From the NCBI GenBank assembly GCA_023014365.1, contig JAEBUN010000005.1:992001-1056000 (forward strand): 64,000 nt of DNA, read 5' to 3'. This document shows, piece by piece, positions 1-12,152 of the stretch; positions within the stretch are counted from its first letter, which is position 1; each line of letters starts with the position of its first letter. This DNA is from Lepiota brunneoincarnata. Taxonomy: Eukaryota; Basidiomycota; Agaricomycetes; Agaricales; Agaricaceae. The position numbers were made by a program, and so were the translations under genes. The notes below the pieces were generated by a model that was not told the DNA's origin, made no database searches, and was given only the letters and a program-made list of their open reading frames with translations.

Positions 1-1933
1 CGCTGGATCTGTCTCGCGTCTGTTGCTAGTCGTGTTGGATCGTTGCTGGCACCCGTGGGCTAGGATACGAGGATAAGATATTGGTTCAACACATGACGGA
101 CATTGGAAGAAGACAGTGGCGAGCTCAAGCGGGTTGGTGCTAATCGCAGGATCTGCCTTGCCCTTTCCTTTCGCATCAGTCTTGATGAAGCTCTTAGGAA
201 GTAAAGAGATGAGGAACTCGTTCCGCGACTCATTCCAGTACTCGGTGAAGCGCTCCATTTCTTTTGCAAACTCGTTCTCGTCCGTCATGAGTGTAGGCTC
301 CGTGTCTGAATCGCCTAAGACAAAAGACTTGAATGGCTCAGTGAGCGCCAGGTCCAAGTATTTCGGCATCAAAGCGGGGTCAGCTTGCTGTTTGGTCCAG
401 GACCACACTTTCATAGACAGATTCTGGGACAGACGCTCGATCCGCTTCTGTTTCTCCCGTCCCATGCGGAGTTCTTTGACCGCCTCAAGATGCTCGATGA
501 TTTCAGGACAGAGGGTTTCCCATGCTGTCGAACGGATCGGTCACTTGTTCTTCTGATTCCTAAGCTTGATCGCACCTTTGTCAGTGAGAAGTTTGGCTAT
601 CCTCACACCTGGGAGAGTCCAAAGTTGATTCGTGTTGAGATAACTGAGCTCTTCTTTCCAGCCTGCGTTACGGGTTACTAGCGTGCTTTCAAATAAGTTC
701 AATGTTGGCATACCGAGCCCGTTAAGCCTCTCAACAATCCTGAGGACACAATATATATAAATAGGGGAACCTCGATCCATGGTCGATATTGGACGTACGC
801 ATTTCGCCTCTTAGTCCGGATCGACTCTAATTGGTTCTTTCGTCCCCGTTTCCGGTCTCTTTGCCACTGCATAAAATTCCACTCATCCTACGAGTACGTC
901 AATGGTGATCTTCAGCGTAGAAAGGTCTGCTCACTTTCCGCCTAGTCATCATCCACTCGCCTCTTTGTTTGGTGTATTCTCTCCATTCCTCGGAATCCAT
1001 TGCTAGTCCATCCAGATGACTCTTAACCTCGTTATAGTCGCTTGATAAAGCATATGTCTGATATTCTATAAAAAAACGATCAGTGTGAGAAGACTGTTGA
1101 GGAGCCTAGAGACTCACTGCCATGAACAAATGTCCTGATCATGGGCACGACCGCCCATAATCGATATGACACTGAAGACGTTAGAACAGTGAAGCTGTAC
1201 TGCGTCAGTCAATCCATCGTGCACAGGCATGCAGGTGACGCACTGATCGGTCTCAAGGCAGCTTGCACACACTCTCAACCTATGATACCAAGCGACATGC
1301 GAACCATGAGGGGAACTGCACATCTACGAAGACATACACGGAAGTTGAGCATCGAAAGTTGTGGGGAGAGGGGGTGGGCCGAGCTAACCATGCATCGCTT
1401 GTCAAACAGCAGTCTTGTGTACTGTGCGAAGTTGAGATCCGGGGGACAAGGGGGAGGGGCATTTTCAGACAAATACATAGCCTTAAATGCCTGCAGAACC
1501 GTTAATCACATAGAAAGGCTTATATTTGCAAACAAATGGGCGACGTACATCCTCCCAAAGATATCTCGCTGATTTACTCATTATGATGGAATGCAAGGCT
1601 TTACTTGCCCAAGAGAGGTGTAGAAGGTCAACAGGCTCCAATGCGCTGAAGATTTCGTAGAGAACATCCATCGGCATCTCGATCACGAGCTTGAGATGAC
1701 CCCTTCTTCCCCTCACTCGCCCGTCTGGCCTTGCCACAGCTGTAGGCTCTGGATGGTTCTGCTGCTCATGAGTCAACTTGCGTCGTTTCTCAGGGGCAGC
1801 TTTCGCAGTTCTAGAAGGTGACGGTTGTGCTTGGAATGGCATGCTTGCTAGTCTGAGCGGCATTTGTCGTGCTAGACATAGCCTGGTGCCCTTCACGCAG
1901 CCTTGTAGAAGAACGCCTGCTCCTTGTATCCAT
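1..1933 (-). CDS. F-box protein A, Agaricomycete expanded family (3' end beyond the window)
   Basis: The first exon carries a basic Ser/Arg-rich head and then an F-box (core MPMDVLYEIF, then LSWASKALHSIIMS). F-box proteins recruit substrates to SCF ubiquitin ligases; this one's target is unknown. The F-box is followed by a CPPDL block, a Cys-rich segment (WYHRLRVCASC), a helical linker, a GWKEELSYL block, an LTDK-WETL block, and the downstream domain running to a PSCVEPISYPRIL motif at the left edge. Introns that restore the frame include 1324-1388, a GTACGT donor just below 1549, and a donor next to 1118. The start at 1933 (MDTRSRRSS) matches the paralog's MEVNTRRSQ, but it joins the F-box frame only through a 67-nt non-consensus intron or a +1 frame jump near 1811-1870; a later ATG at 1896 is the alternative. 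The neighbour at 2172-4476 is a tandem paralog with the same intron position after LWE. Confidence 0.75.
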
Positions 1934-2171
1934 CACTAAAGCTGAGAGGGATACTGGGAGCAAGATATAGGATTCACGGGGGAAGGTGGAGAAAAGGATG
2001 AAGAGCGTGGTATTTATATGAGAGTAAATGACAAGGGAGACATGCGGTATCGGGCCCGCACTTTTCCTAATTTGGTCTGACTCCCGCCCCCCCGCCACCC
2101 CATAGGTGTCGGCTTGAGTCTACCTAACTCAACTCCTCTACGAGGCTGTGTGTCGGGCGGGGTTAATTAAA

Positions 2172-4476
2172 TTAGTTCCAATCCGGTTCTTCGTCAATGT
2201 CCACAACACGCCACTTGACTCCCTTGTGCCAGTTCCTTTTGTGAGTGCTCATTTCGTGCTCAAGCTAAGTGCGTTTCAGGTCACCAAGTCCTCGCACGAA
2301 CACGAAAGTTGACCCACCGCAGAAAGGTAGTCCATCTTATTGTGGGAGGGGCATCGAAGGCAAATAAGTCTGCCCTCGCACCGCTGCATTTGCGAGATAG
2401 TGGCAGTATTGGGATCCTCTCCCAGAAGTGCTATAATAGCCTTGGCAACCTCATGCGCTTCGGGGTCGAATGTGATTCTGGGACGATCCCATTCCCAAGG
2501 CGTCTCTGTACCAAGAATATCAAGCGACGCAGATAACTCAGGTTCATCATGGTGACGGAAATGTTGGCGCCTGAGACGCAAACAACAAACGAAGTCAGAA
2601 TGGACCGGACCGTTGAGGCGCCGTCCAAGAAAAGGACTGGAATCACATCGAAAGAGGGCCGATGCAAGGAAGTCCTGAGCCCTATCCTTGGCTGTCTTCG
2701 GTTGCGCGGAGATAGAAGTCTGTAGTTCTTGGGGCAATAAAGACAGCATGAAGTTGTAGCGCGAGCGGAGCCACTTTTTGGCAACTCTGTCAATCTCAGC
2801 CATAGAGAAATTGATTTCCGCTGCATTCTGTGTGAAGATGGTAGATTTGAAAGGTTCAAGAATTGCGAGGTCGACGGTGTGAGGCTGTAATCCCTGGCGC
2901 AAGTCTGTTGTCCGTGCCCAAGCGGCAAAATTGGCCTCGAAAGCTCGATAGCGTCGGTGCAATTCCATTCGTCTAGTCTGCTCTGCGCAAGCAATTTTGA
3001 GCCCTTGGAGGCGTTCAATTAGCTTAGGTCGGAGAGTGTCCCATTCTACGGCGACACTTATTGATTACAACCGTTTGAGTACCAGTAAACTCGTACCTCT
3101 ATCAGTGAGTTTCTTTGACCTGGCAAAACCAGGAAGGCCATCAATTTTATTGTCTGTGACACCTTGAATCTCGGACATGTTCCATCCTGCAAATTGATAT
3201 TAGGTTCATGAAGCATGCAATATCGGGCTGATTCCATATCCTACCTATTTCATCGAGTTTTTGCAATACACTGGGTTGAGCGTGAATATAAGGCGAGGAA
3301 TAGGCAAATATTGGGGTAAGGAGGCATACATAGTCCTTCTCTTCAGCCTCATGGACTCCAGCTTCTCTTTTCTGCCATTGTCTCTACGAGATTTCCAGCT
3401 GTTGTAGGCCCAAAGCCCCTGAAGAAAGAATGAACAAGAATTGCTAAGAGACGAAATTTGAAACCTGATCACCTGCATATTACTTAAACAAGCGCAGTGC
3501 GTCCCATTGGTCGAAACTCCTGTCCCTCTCAGTTCTTTATAGTCGCTTACCCGGTAAAAAACATCCTTTTCTGTAGCAAAAGTTAGGAGCCGAGACAGGT
3601 TGGAGAAGGGTAATGAACTAACTTGCTTGTACTCCGATGAGAGTACATTGAAGACGAGGAATCGAACTCTTAGGAATAAAACTATTGCCGAGCGAGAGTT
3701 TAGACCATGAGCCAAGATATAGGCAACACCGAAAGAACAGACCGATCAGATTGCAGGCACTGCCAGCACACCCGTAACCTCAAGGCCCAGGAATCCCAGT
3801 TGCCTACATTAGTACCACACTCCTAGGAAGATCATAGCCATTCTGAGTCGCCTCGAGGTGACCTTGATGAACAATCACCCACCATGCATTTGTTCACGAA
3901 CAAAAATCTGATATATTGAGCAGGATTGAGATCATCGGGGCATTGTGGTGGGGGATTTTCCGACTGATATAACCTTGTGAGTGCCTAGACCGCAGTATAC
4001 AGAGTTAAAAATTGGTGGTCCATGTACTAAAAAATGCGTCTTACGCCCTCCCACAAATACTTTGCCGACTTCGACATCACAATAGCATGCAAGCTCTTGC
4101 ATGCCCAAGAAAGACGCAAGAGGTCAATGGCCTCTAGCTCACTGAATATTTCGTTCAAGACATCGAGAGGAACTTCGGGCATTAACCTCAAGTGTCCTCG
4201 GCGTCCCCTAATCCAGGCAGGATCCGGCCTGCAGACTTCTTGAGCAACAGTGTTGGGAGACTGAGACGCGTGGGATGAGTTTGCTTGAGGGAGTTCCTTG
4301 GGCTTTTGTCGCTTTGATGACCTTAATTTCTTGCCCGCCTTCCTCGTGGAGACGCTGTCAAGGGCGAAATGCGCTTCTGGACTTGCTGCACCCGATACGC
4401 CAGATACTAGTGTCGATATGGGAGGGACTATGTTCTTGTGTTGAATTCTCTGAGAGCGACGGGTATTCACCTCCAT
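2172..4476 (-). CDS. F-box protein B, tandem paralog of the upstream F-box gene
   Basis: The protein starts MEVNTRRSQR at 4476, has an F-box (VPLDVLNEIFSEL, then LSWACKSLHAIVMS) at about residues 95-145, and then the family's CPDDLNPAQY block. A Cys module follows (ECGTNVGNWDSWALRLRVCWQC), which may bind metal. Helical regions come next, then a C-terminal RLICLRCPSH block ending in an acidic VDIDEEPDWN tail at 2172. Donor GTAAGA at 4039-4044 sits at the same codon as in paralog A. The last intron (acceptor just before codons LEHEMS) has to be removed to reach the stop at 2172; reading straight through gives a less convincing stop at 2276. Expected role, inferred from the F-box alone, is substrate recruitment to an SCF ligase. 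The substrate is unknown. Confidence 0.8.
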
Positions 4477-4659
4477 AGTTTCAAAGGTGGAGGAAACAAT
4501 GGTCCTTCACTGGCAAGTATTTGTCCATTAAGTTGGCGGGAAAATAAAGACAAATAATGCGGTGTCTCAGATCTCGGTAACGGTTATTACCTAAGTTAGC
4601 AATTCTACACATGTGCAAAGTTCACAGCTCACCGACCCTGACTGAACTGCATTAGGGGT

Positions 4660-6930
4660 TTAGCTATTGCACTCGGCCACAATAAATTCCAGGAACTTCT
4701 TCCATTGCCCCTCCCATATAATCAACGCTCTCCTTTTCTCCTCAGGATTCATCATCGAAAACTGCTCTAATAATAGTAGTATACAGAGACAGAGTGGTCC
4801 CGATACTTACCTCAATACTATCCCGAGCCAGCACACCGAGCATACTTAGACCTGTCACCTCGCTAGCTACCAGCACCTGATACCGTTTCTTAAAGTCAAC
4901 GGGGACGAATCATTAGGGACACGGAAACTCACCTGGAAGAAATCATATGTAAGTCCCATATTTCCAAACACTGACGGGTCATCCGAGCCGAGAACAATAG
5001 GGACCCCACTGTTCAATAAAACTGGAAGTGGATGCGTTGGCATGGATGATGTCAGGCGCTGTCGAGAGTCATGAGGTGTTGTTAGCATTTGAATCGGGTC
5101 GGAATAGCAGTAACCACTTTACAAGTATTTCATTTCTATGGTAGGATATTGTTGCGGCAGCTTTCGCGAAAGTTTATTCAATGAAACCTACGAGACGGGG
5201 CATATTTCGAGGGCAATTCCCCGCTCACGACAAATCTGGATGAGTCTTGGATGTTTTACAAGCGAGAATCTGGGTTGACCATAGATCAGTTTTGTCGATA
5301 CGTTAAGCGCTCGGGAGTGGGACCAACCCATGGCCAATCCTTGTGCTCCCAAGAAGGATCGCATCGTAAACGTTGCTGTCCGCCGCATTTCCATCTCCGA
5401 GTGTTTCCCCTGCATGTAAGACGAACGGTATCTCAACACCCTCCTCAACCTGGCGTTGACAGAAGTGGAGTAAAGGCTTGATGTAGTCTGCAATTGGGCG
5501 TAGCTCGTTTTCGTTGCCGACAAGGTCAAACCCTAGAGTGAGAATCGGGAGATATTTTCAATTCGCACATAGCACCTAACAGACCTGCGAACAGATGAGG
5601 AAACTCTTTCTTGAGAGCAAGACAATCCTCAAGGTACCAATCCATGTCTTCCGGCGCTACAAATTTGAGCGTAGAATAGATAATCTGGTCAGCATGTCAG
5701 GCCGATAAACTGCTTATCGTTCTGGGAGAACTGACCTTGGCCCCAATGAACTCATTCCCGCGTCCTTGCTTTTCTAATTCTTTCTGAACTTCACGCATGG
5801 TCTCTTGAAACACAAGAACAATCTCTCGATGTGTTATATTCTGTTTCCCATCATCCCCGTATATGGTTCTATGGATCTTGTAAGTTGCAGAGCACAGCTC
5901 AAGCAATGCCGCGCTCACTGTGCAACAAAGAAATCAAACCTTGGTTCCATATAGAATATTCCATCGTCCACAGAACTCAGAAAGAATAGCCGGATGTATT
6001 GCTTGAAGATAGGTAGGAAACGTATCAATCCCTTGAGGCGACCAGACCCAAGGTCAATCAGCAGGACTTCTGTGATGAGCACATTACCTTACAGCAGATA
6101 CTTGAAATGTACTCTGAAATTTCTTCCAAATCTATCGGTGGGTTGATAAAAACCATCGCGTCTGGGAAACGGAAAGAAGCAGAATACCTTGGAGACAGTA
6201 TTGTGCGTGTCATAAGCTTCACTCGGATTAATCGTCATCGCGTCAACAACCCATTTGTCAAAACCTTCTGGTCCACATAAGGAGGGACTGAACAATTCTC
6301 TGGCCCTCGCAATGCCTACCCAAGTGCCTGGAATGTATTCATTCGAAGTGAGGCTCGGGCCATCCAGGTTACATGACTCCGCGGGTAAAGGGGAGAACTG
6401 GGGCAAGTTTGACCCGAGATTTTGTGCTGTCAGAGGTTCTGCAGCTCGAACATGGATTGCTGGCTCTTTCAACGCGAGGTCAAGAAGGACTTTCGCATCG
6501 ATTGTAGCAGCAATGTGTGCATGAAGGAGTGCTCCTTTGGGCATCTGGCTCATAGCGTATCAGCCGGAATCAAGAAAGATAGAAAGGGAGAAGGGGTTGG
6601 GACCTTGGACAGTATACGGAATAAACGGGATTTCTCGATGATTTTCTTGCCTATTCTAGAAGTCAACAGGCTAGAGGAGGAATCGCTATGTGAGCTCATA
6701 CCGGTCAAAAATTCCATGCCGGGGAATGGGTGAGGGATATCCTTGCCTTTCTCCTTCCACAGGGTTGTCGCTTCTTCTTTCCGGATTTTTCTGATAATGT
6801 CGTCTGCTTCCCTCTCGAGTTCTGAACAGGTTTGCAGGGTCGGATAATCTCTGCGGAAGCTCCTATCCTCTCTCATTAGGATATCTCTTTGGTTCAAGTA
6901 GTCGGCTTCGTTTTCAAAGAAAGAAACCAT
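4660..6930 (-). CDS. ADGF/CECR1-type adenosine deaminase, copy A
   Basis: This is a metal-dependent amidohydrolase of the adenosine deaminase-related growth factor group, expected to convert adenosine to inosine. Visible motifs, in order: MPKGALLHAH (the HxH metal site), FVLHAGETLGDG (metal-binding His and catalytic Glu), RIGHG with the following conserved region, and LGSDDPSVFG (metal-binding Asp). At least ten exons are supported: exon 1 is 6702-6930, exon 2 is 6604-6650 and exon 3 is 6188-6544. All inferred junctions keep frame to the stop at 4660. The N terminus (MVSFFENEADYLNQRD) shows no signal peptide, unlike secreted animal ADA2, so an intracellular enzyme is inferred. A second copy with the same exon layout lies inverted at 22156-24400. 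ADGF assignment is strong; substrate is inferred from the family. Confidence 0.88.
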
Positions 6931-7151
6931 TGTGTAGGGAGATGTTTGTGATTGGGGGCAAGATACTCATCGCAAGGAAGGACCTTTGACTCATATTTGC
7001 TATTTCGGTCCTACTGTCAGAGCTGTTATGTCAGTGACTCACGTTGTTCACGCAGTCGACTCGGACTCAAATTCTATAACTACGCTTCAGGCCATGCGGC
7101 CATACGCACGACGCCTCAAGGACTGCAGCTGGATGGACCGGCATCGACAAT

Positions 7152-8729
7152 ATGCAAGCACCTCTTACCCTCTGCACTGTCATGTCCTACATTCTCTTAC
7201 TCAATCTCTTCATAGGTGGTATATCAACGCTAGCACAAACGTCGCCTGGAAACCCATTCTCCTGTGATCCCACTCAGTGCAACGCCGATGTCAGCTCCAT
7301 AACCAGCCAGACGACGGACGACTTTGAATATCTTCTGGTCGTGTGTTTCCACAATCATTACGTGCACTTGGGTCTCGGTTCATCCAAATATTCCGAAACC
7401 GAAAGCCAGGCAGAGAGTAGTTGTTCGGAGGCGACTTCTAATTATGTTGTGTGCCCTGGTAGCGCCCGAGATGGTCATCGGGTGGGCAATGAGGCAATGG
7501 TTTGGCGCGAGGAGGATTGCTCTGGAGTTTGAAAACATATATCGCGGCACAGGTGAGTTATTAATCTACCGTTTTAGGGCCAGGAGCACTCCTGCTCATG
7601 CGTTCGATAGACTATGAATGGAAGAAAACCCATGGTTTCTTTCTCCAGATGGGTGGAATCATGGTACAAGACGGCAATGAGACATACACATTAACGTTGC
7701 CGAAACTGCAAAAGCTTCTCAGAGAAAAGCGGCTCAAACTTCCCAAAGTCACCGAGCAGGAGATACAAGACAGAAGCAAGGGCGACGCTTTATCCAAAGG
7801 TTTTGTCTTGGTTCAGACGACCTGGTTCCTTGCAGAGTGCATCGCGCGGCATGCTGCGGGCCTCGTTATCACAGAGCTAGAGCTGGTCACAGCAGCATTT
7901 GCAGCGTTGAATGTCATCATGTACTACCTTTGGTGGAACAAACCTATCGATGTTCGCTGTCCAATCCTCCTCGAAGTCGAACCACTGCCCTCCCACTTCG
8001 ACAACCTCTTCTCGGACATCATCTCTCCTTTGACTAAAGAAGCGGACCCTCGGGGATTCTCAGCAGTCGTCTCGGCTTACTTGTCCACGTTTCTCACATC
8101 CCTCTACCCAGCAGCAGAAGCCGTCCGCGGAAGCCTTGCAACCCCCAGGCGCCTCAAACCACGCCCTCAACACAGTATCCACAACGCCCACACTCCAAAC
8201 CAGAGCAGGCTTGATCATATCCTCAACCTCAAAGCTACTTCAACACTGCTCGCAATGATCGAAAGTGCGCTCTTTCCCATGGGCCCCAACACAGACACCC
8301 TCCCCTCACCATCCGCCAAGCGGGTACCCACCTTTTATGCACTACCTCTTCTCGACGGTGAATGGTACATCCTCGGCATCGTTGGCCTGCTCACGGGAGT
8401 TCTTTTCGGCGGCATCCATTGTGTCGCATGGCACTTTGAGTTTCCGTCGGCTACCGAGAGGAGATTGTGGCGCGCAGCGTCCATCATTGTCACTTGTGTA
8501 CCCTTGTATCTTGCACTGGCCATGATCGTGATTCTGGCTATGAAGGTGACCTGGGAAATGGATCCAAGGGAGACGCGGCTGGTATCGAGATTATTGTCCT
8601 GCGTTGGCACATTGCCATATGTCATTGCACGGTTGATTTTGTTATTCCAAGCAGTTTTATGCCCTTCGTGAGCTGTCTCCAGGCGCATATACGGCCATAC
8701 GTTGGACCACCATTCTGCCGCATCTGTGA
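7152..8729 (+). CDS. Uncharacterised multi-pass membrane protein, frame broken twice
   Basis: The protein opens with a likely signal peptide (MQAPLTLCTV and a hydrophobic stretch, 7152-7240). Next come a membrane segment with IFWSCVSTIITCTW, a VHPNIP motif, and APEMVIGWAMRQW. After an intron (7551-7610) there is a large soluble part, then three or four hydrophobic segments toward the C terminus. I recognise this as a widespread Agaricomycete family of unknown function. Two frame problems are visible. Near 7290-7320 the signal-peptide frame must move +1 to reach the first membrane block. At 8654 one extra base separates FQA from FYALRELSPGAY, after which the frame runs to TTILPHL and a stop at 8727-8729. 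Without that shift the frame stops at 8671. It is either a mildly broken gene or a sequence error. Confidence 0.7.
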
Positions 8730-9349
8730 ATGGAATATACGGATCCTGGAGGATTCTATCCCGCCCGCCATTTAGATATCGATATAAATCCGCATATATT
8801 GAGTCTTTCATTCGCATCATATATATGTACATAACAAACAGGTAGCTGCATTAACAAGTACAAGTTGCCTAGCGAATAATTGTCCATTCACTGTCCCTTG
8901 TCCGTTATGCAAGATCAAACCAAGCAAGATCTCAGGTGAGCATATGGGTTATGCAAAAAGGGGGAAGGAAAGTCAGATATACGAGAGAGATGGTCGATGA
9001 GATGTCAGGCTGGCGGAGGAGAGGTTTTAGCCAAATGGTGAGAATTTCTGGAGAGCCAGGGGCGTCGCATGCGAACATGAAACGGCGGGGAATAGTGGGG
9101 GTTGAACATGACAGAAAAAAAAAAGACAAAGAAGTGAAAAGTAGGGAGCAGAAAGCAATTCACTAGAATACAAAGGTGAAAAGGCTCTGTCCTGCGGGAG
9201 CCATTAATCCCATGAGACAATTTTGTTGTTTGTTTTTTGTTGGGTGAAGAGTGGGTTGGTCCACTGAGTTGACTGAAATCCACCAGCGAGTTGGCAGAGT
9301 TGCGGGACGGTGACTGCGTGTCTTATATACCACCCTCGGGTCCTCTCCT
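8730..9349. other. Intergenic region between two converging genes
   Basis: This 620-base stretch lies between the 3' ends of the membrane-protein gene and the YTH gene. It is AT-leaning, with an A run at 9117-9124 and T/G-rich tracts. I see no conserved coding block or RNA gene. It probably holds the 3' UTRs of both neighbours. Confidence 0.5.
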
Positions 9350-12036
9350 CTAAAAGAATCCTGGCTGGTTCGAGCCTGGACTAGGATGACGCATCACACT
9401 CTGATGCATCGCCTGAGTCTGGGCTGTGCTTGTCTGCCCGCTATACCCCTGTCCCTGTCCGCTGTACCCATTCCCCTGACTGTAGCCCTGATTCCCCGTG
9501 TATGCTTGGCCACCCTGGCTGTATCCCTGACCAGCTGTTATAACCGCCAATCACCCCCGCACCATAGGCTTGCCCTGCGGTAGGGTTAGCGTATCCCAAC
9601 CCCGAACCAGCTTGTCCGTAGCCCATCATCATTTGCATAGCGGGGATCTGGTAGGGCATGCTAAAACTACCTTGTTGAGCGGGTACAGCCGGTGAAATTT
9701 GGGGAGAGTGAACAGTGGACTGAATGGTGGATTGCGGGGGAGAATTAGGGGTGCTATTGCCTGGTTGGGTTTGTAACTTTTGAAGGGACTGAAGCTAAAT
9801 TGAGCGTCGACCATCAGAAGCTGCAACGTATGATAGAATCCACCCATACCTCATAGAACGCATAATCTTGTAACAAAGAAGTCTTGGATGGATGAGTATG
9901 GAAAATCCTGAGCATCTCTTGGCCCGCATCTGGTAAAAGCTCCTGTGTGTCCCTCGAATTCGTAACGGGCTTTCTTTCTTGTGTGTTACTGCAACAGTCA
10001 TCAGCGTTCAAGGCCGAAAGGACAGTTGGACGATTTACTTCAACTTGATATGCCTCAGCGTGGCGTTAGGAATATCACGAACGAAGATCCATCTAACTTT
10101 GAACACGCCTTTCCATTTGTCGGATGCCCATACAGTGCTGCTCCTCGTGTAATCAACCTGATGCCGAGGGATGAGCTCTGATCCCAGTTTGGCGCAGGAT
10201 ACTCTACTTACTGGTGTAATCATTTCTGTCATTCCACAGAAGTGTCCACTACGAGAATAAAGTGAGTGCCGAAGGAGTCTGTACATTATAATCGACGTAC
10301 CTAGCATTCACACTAAAGAATAGGTAGATCGGGCCTCGGCCAGCTGTCTCCTTGAAGGCTTTGTCAAGCCGTTTATTACCAGGATCCGTGGAGCTCCAGA
10401 TTTCGTATTTGAGTGACTTGTGAACGTCATCCTCAGTGTAAGACTTAATCACAAAGTATCGGGCAAAGGCTGGTTTGATATCAAAATTGGTTGGATTATA
10501 CCCCTTGGTGGCAATGAGTGTCGGAACGTCAACTGGGGTCGTGAGGAGTTGCGAGGCGCTGAGTGCGGTCGGATTGTTGTTGATCATGCGCTGAGGTGGT
10601 TGTTGCAGGTATTGCGGAGGAATAGGTGGTACGCTAGGAATACCACCATTGCTGCCATTCCCATTACCAGCTCCACTTCCTGCGCTTGACGAACTTGCAG
10701 TCTTGCTGTGGTAGCTTTGCTGCAGGTTTGGGTTGCTGCCCCGGTTGCTTAAAGCTCTCTCTCGCTGTTCCCAAACTCCACCAGCAGCTTGCGCACGCTC
10801 GTCGTTTTGGGCTGAACGTTGATTGTTGTTCTGGTAGTAGGGGCCGCTAGCGCCTGATCCACCACGTGGTAAACCAGCTCCAAGAGGTGTCTTGCGCCCA
10901 TCAAACTCGGAGCCGAGTCTGGAATTGTTATTGCTACTGGTGTTCTGATACCTAGGTCCACCAGGGACCTGAGGAGGAGGAGGGGGGTGTGTCGGATTGA
11001 ATCGCGGTGGATGTACACTTTGCCCAGCTCCGTAGTATTGCGCTTGGGCTTGTGCATTACTTGCTATTTCGAGGGCCGATAGGGCACGCTGCACGTCGTC
11101 AAGAGCAGCATTGGAGTTCTGGTTAGGAACCTGGGCAAAGTTGCCCGCCCATTCGGCAACTTGGCCACCATTGCTTCCTTGGGTCCAGGGAGATTGACGA
11201 CCAATGGGACTGGTTGGATAATTCTGTTGGGTCCGATTATAGTAGTCATCGTATTGATCTTGCTCGTCACTTTCTGGGGGATATTCAGCTTCCTCGGTCT
11301 GAGTTGGATCGGGCGAAGCATTTGGTTGATGCTGAGTACGGTGAGTTGATTGTACCGTCCCATGTCGTTTGAGACCAGCGCTCGAACTCAGTTTGCGGGA
11401 ACCAACAGCTGCAGAGTGAGATACATGTCTCCTAACGTTGGCACCCCCCGGAGCAGGTGAAGTCGAGTGGGGAGATGTAGATGACTGAGACTGAGAACCG
11501 ACGGGGGGTTCTTGAGGTGATGGCTGATCGACTGTCAGTTGCCCTGACACTGGTGAGAAGAGTGACAAATGCTATACCTCCTCAGCATCGTAGGAGACGT
11601 TCCAAGGCTCCTCATCCCCTTCATGACCAGCAATAGCGGCAAGAGAGTTGACTGTTCTCGGTGTCATTGTGCCTGAGTTGGAACCATGGAAGGCTACCAG
11701 AAGGGATTAGCGGTGTAACGGAAGATCGCGATCGATGATAGACGAACCTCTATTGTAACGAGTCGGAAGAGAAGCTTGTCGATGGAGCGACGACTTCTCG
11801 CCAACTGCACCGATACCACCAACCCAATCCTGATCCACGGGCTCATCGTTGTTCCAGGGAGAGGTCTGGTCTGGAGTTTCTTCACTGATACTGTCCTTGG
11901 TGGTATTGCGTGCAGTGCGAGAGGCAGCAGTGATGGTGTGATGTCGACGAACACCACCCGAAGACGGCGGCGAAGAGGGAACGGGCGGGATGGGGTAGTT
12001 CTGAGAGGACATTGCCGGCGAGTGGGACGACGACAA
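9350..12036 (-). CDS. YTH-domain RNA-binding protein (m6A reader)
   Basis: The protein has a long Ser/Gln/Pro-rich N-terminal region and then a YTH domain that binds N6-methyladenosine in RNA. Recognisable blocks are [56 protein letters not shown] and [10 protein letters not shown]. Tryptophans fitting the aromatic cage are present in the IWSS and WASDKW blocks. The C terminus is a Gly/Tyr/Gln-rich low-complexity tail with GYSQG-type repeats, the kind of sequence often found in condensate-forming proteins. The tail switches frame near 9536. A 73-nt intron containing CTAAC could explain this, as could one extra base. A 54-nt intron beginning just after the codons for DAEE (about 11580) restores the N-terminal frame and removes an in-frame stop. 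The gene is divergent from the NADH dehydrogenase gene. Confidence 0.85.
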
Positions 12037-12152
12037 AGAGAAACTTGGGATCCGTGAGAGATGGTCAGCAGATCACAACTGGGTTAGCAAAAATATTTAT
12101 TAATTATCTATTATGACATCAGACACCAGCCCATCTCCTCATCCATACCACG

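Noticed and set aside
8627..8654. A 28-nt GC-AG intron that would repair the membrane-protein frame
   Set aside because: It would remove the conserved LILLFQA segment, and it is far shorter than any other intron here. One extra base at 8654 is simpler.
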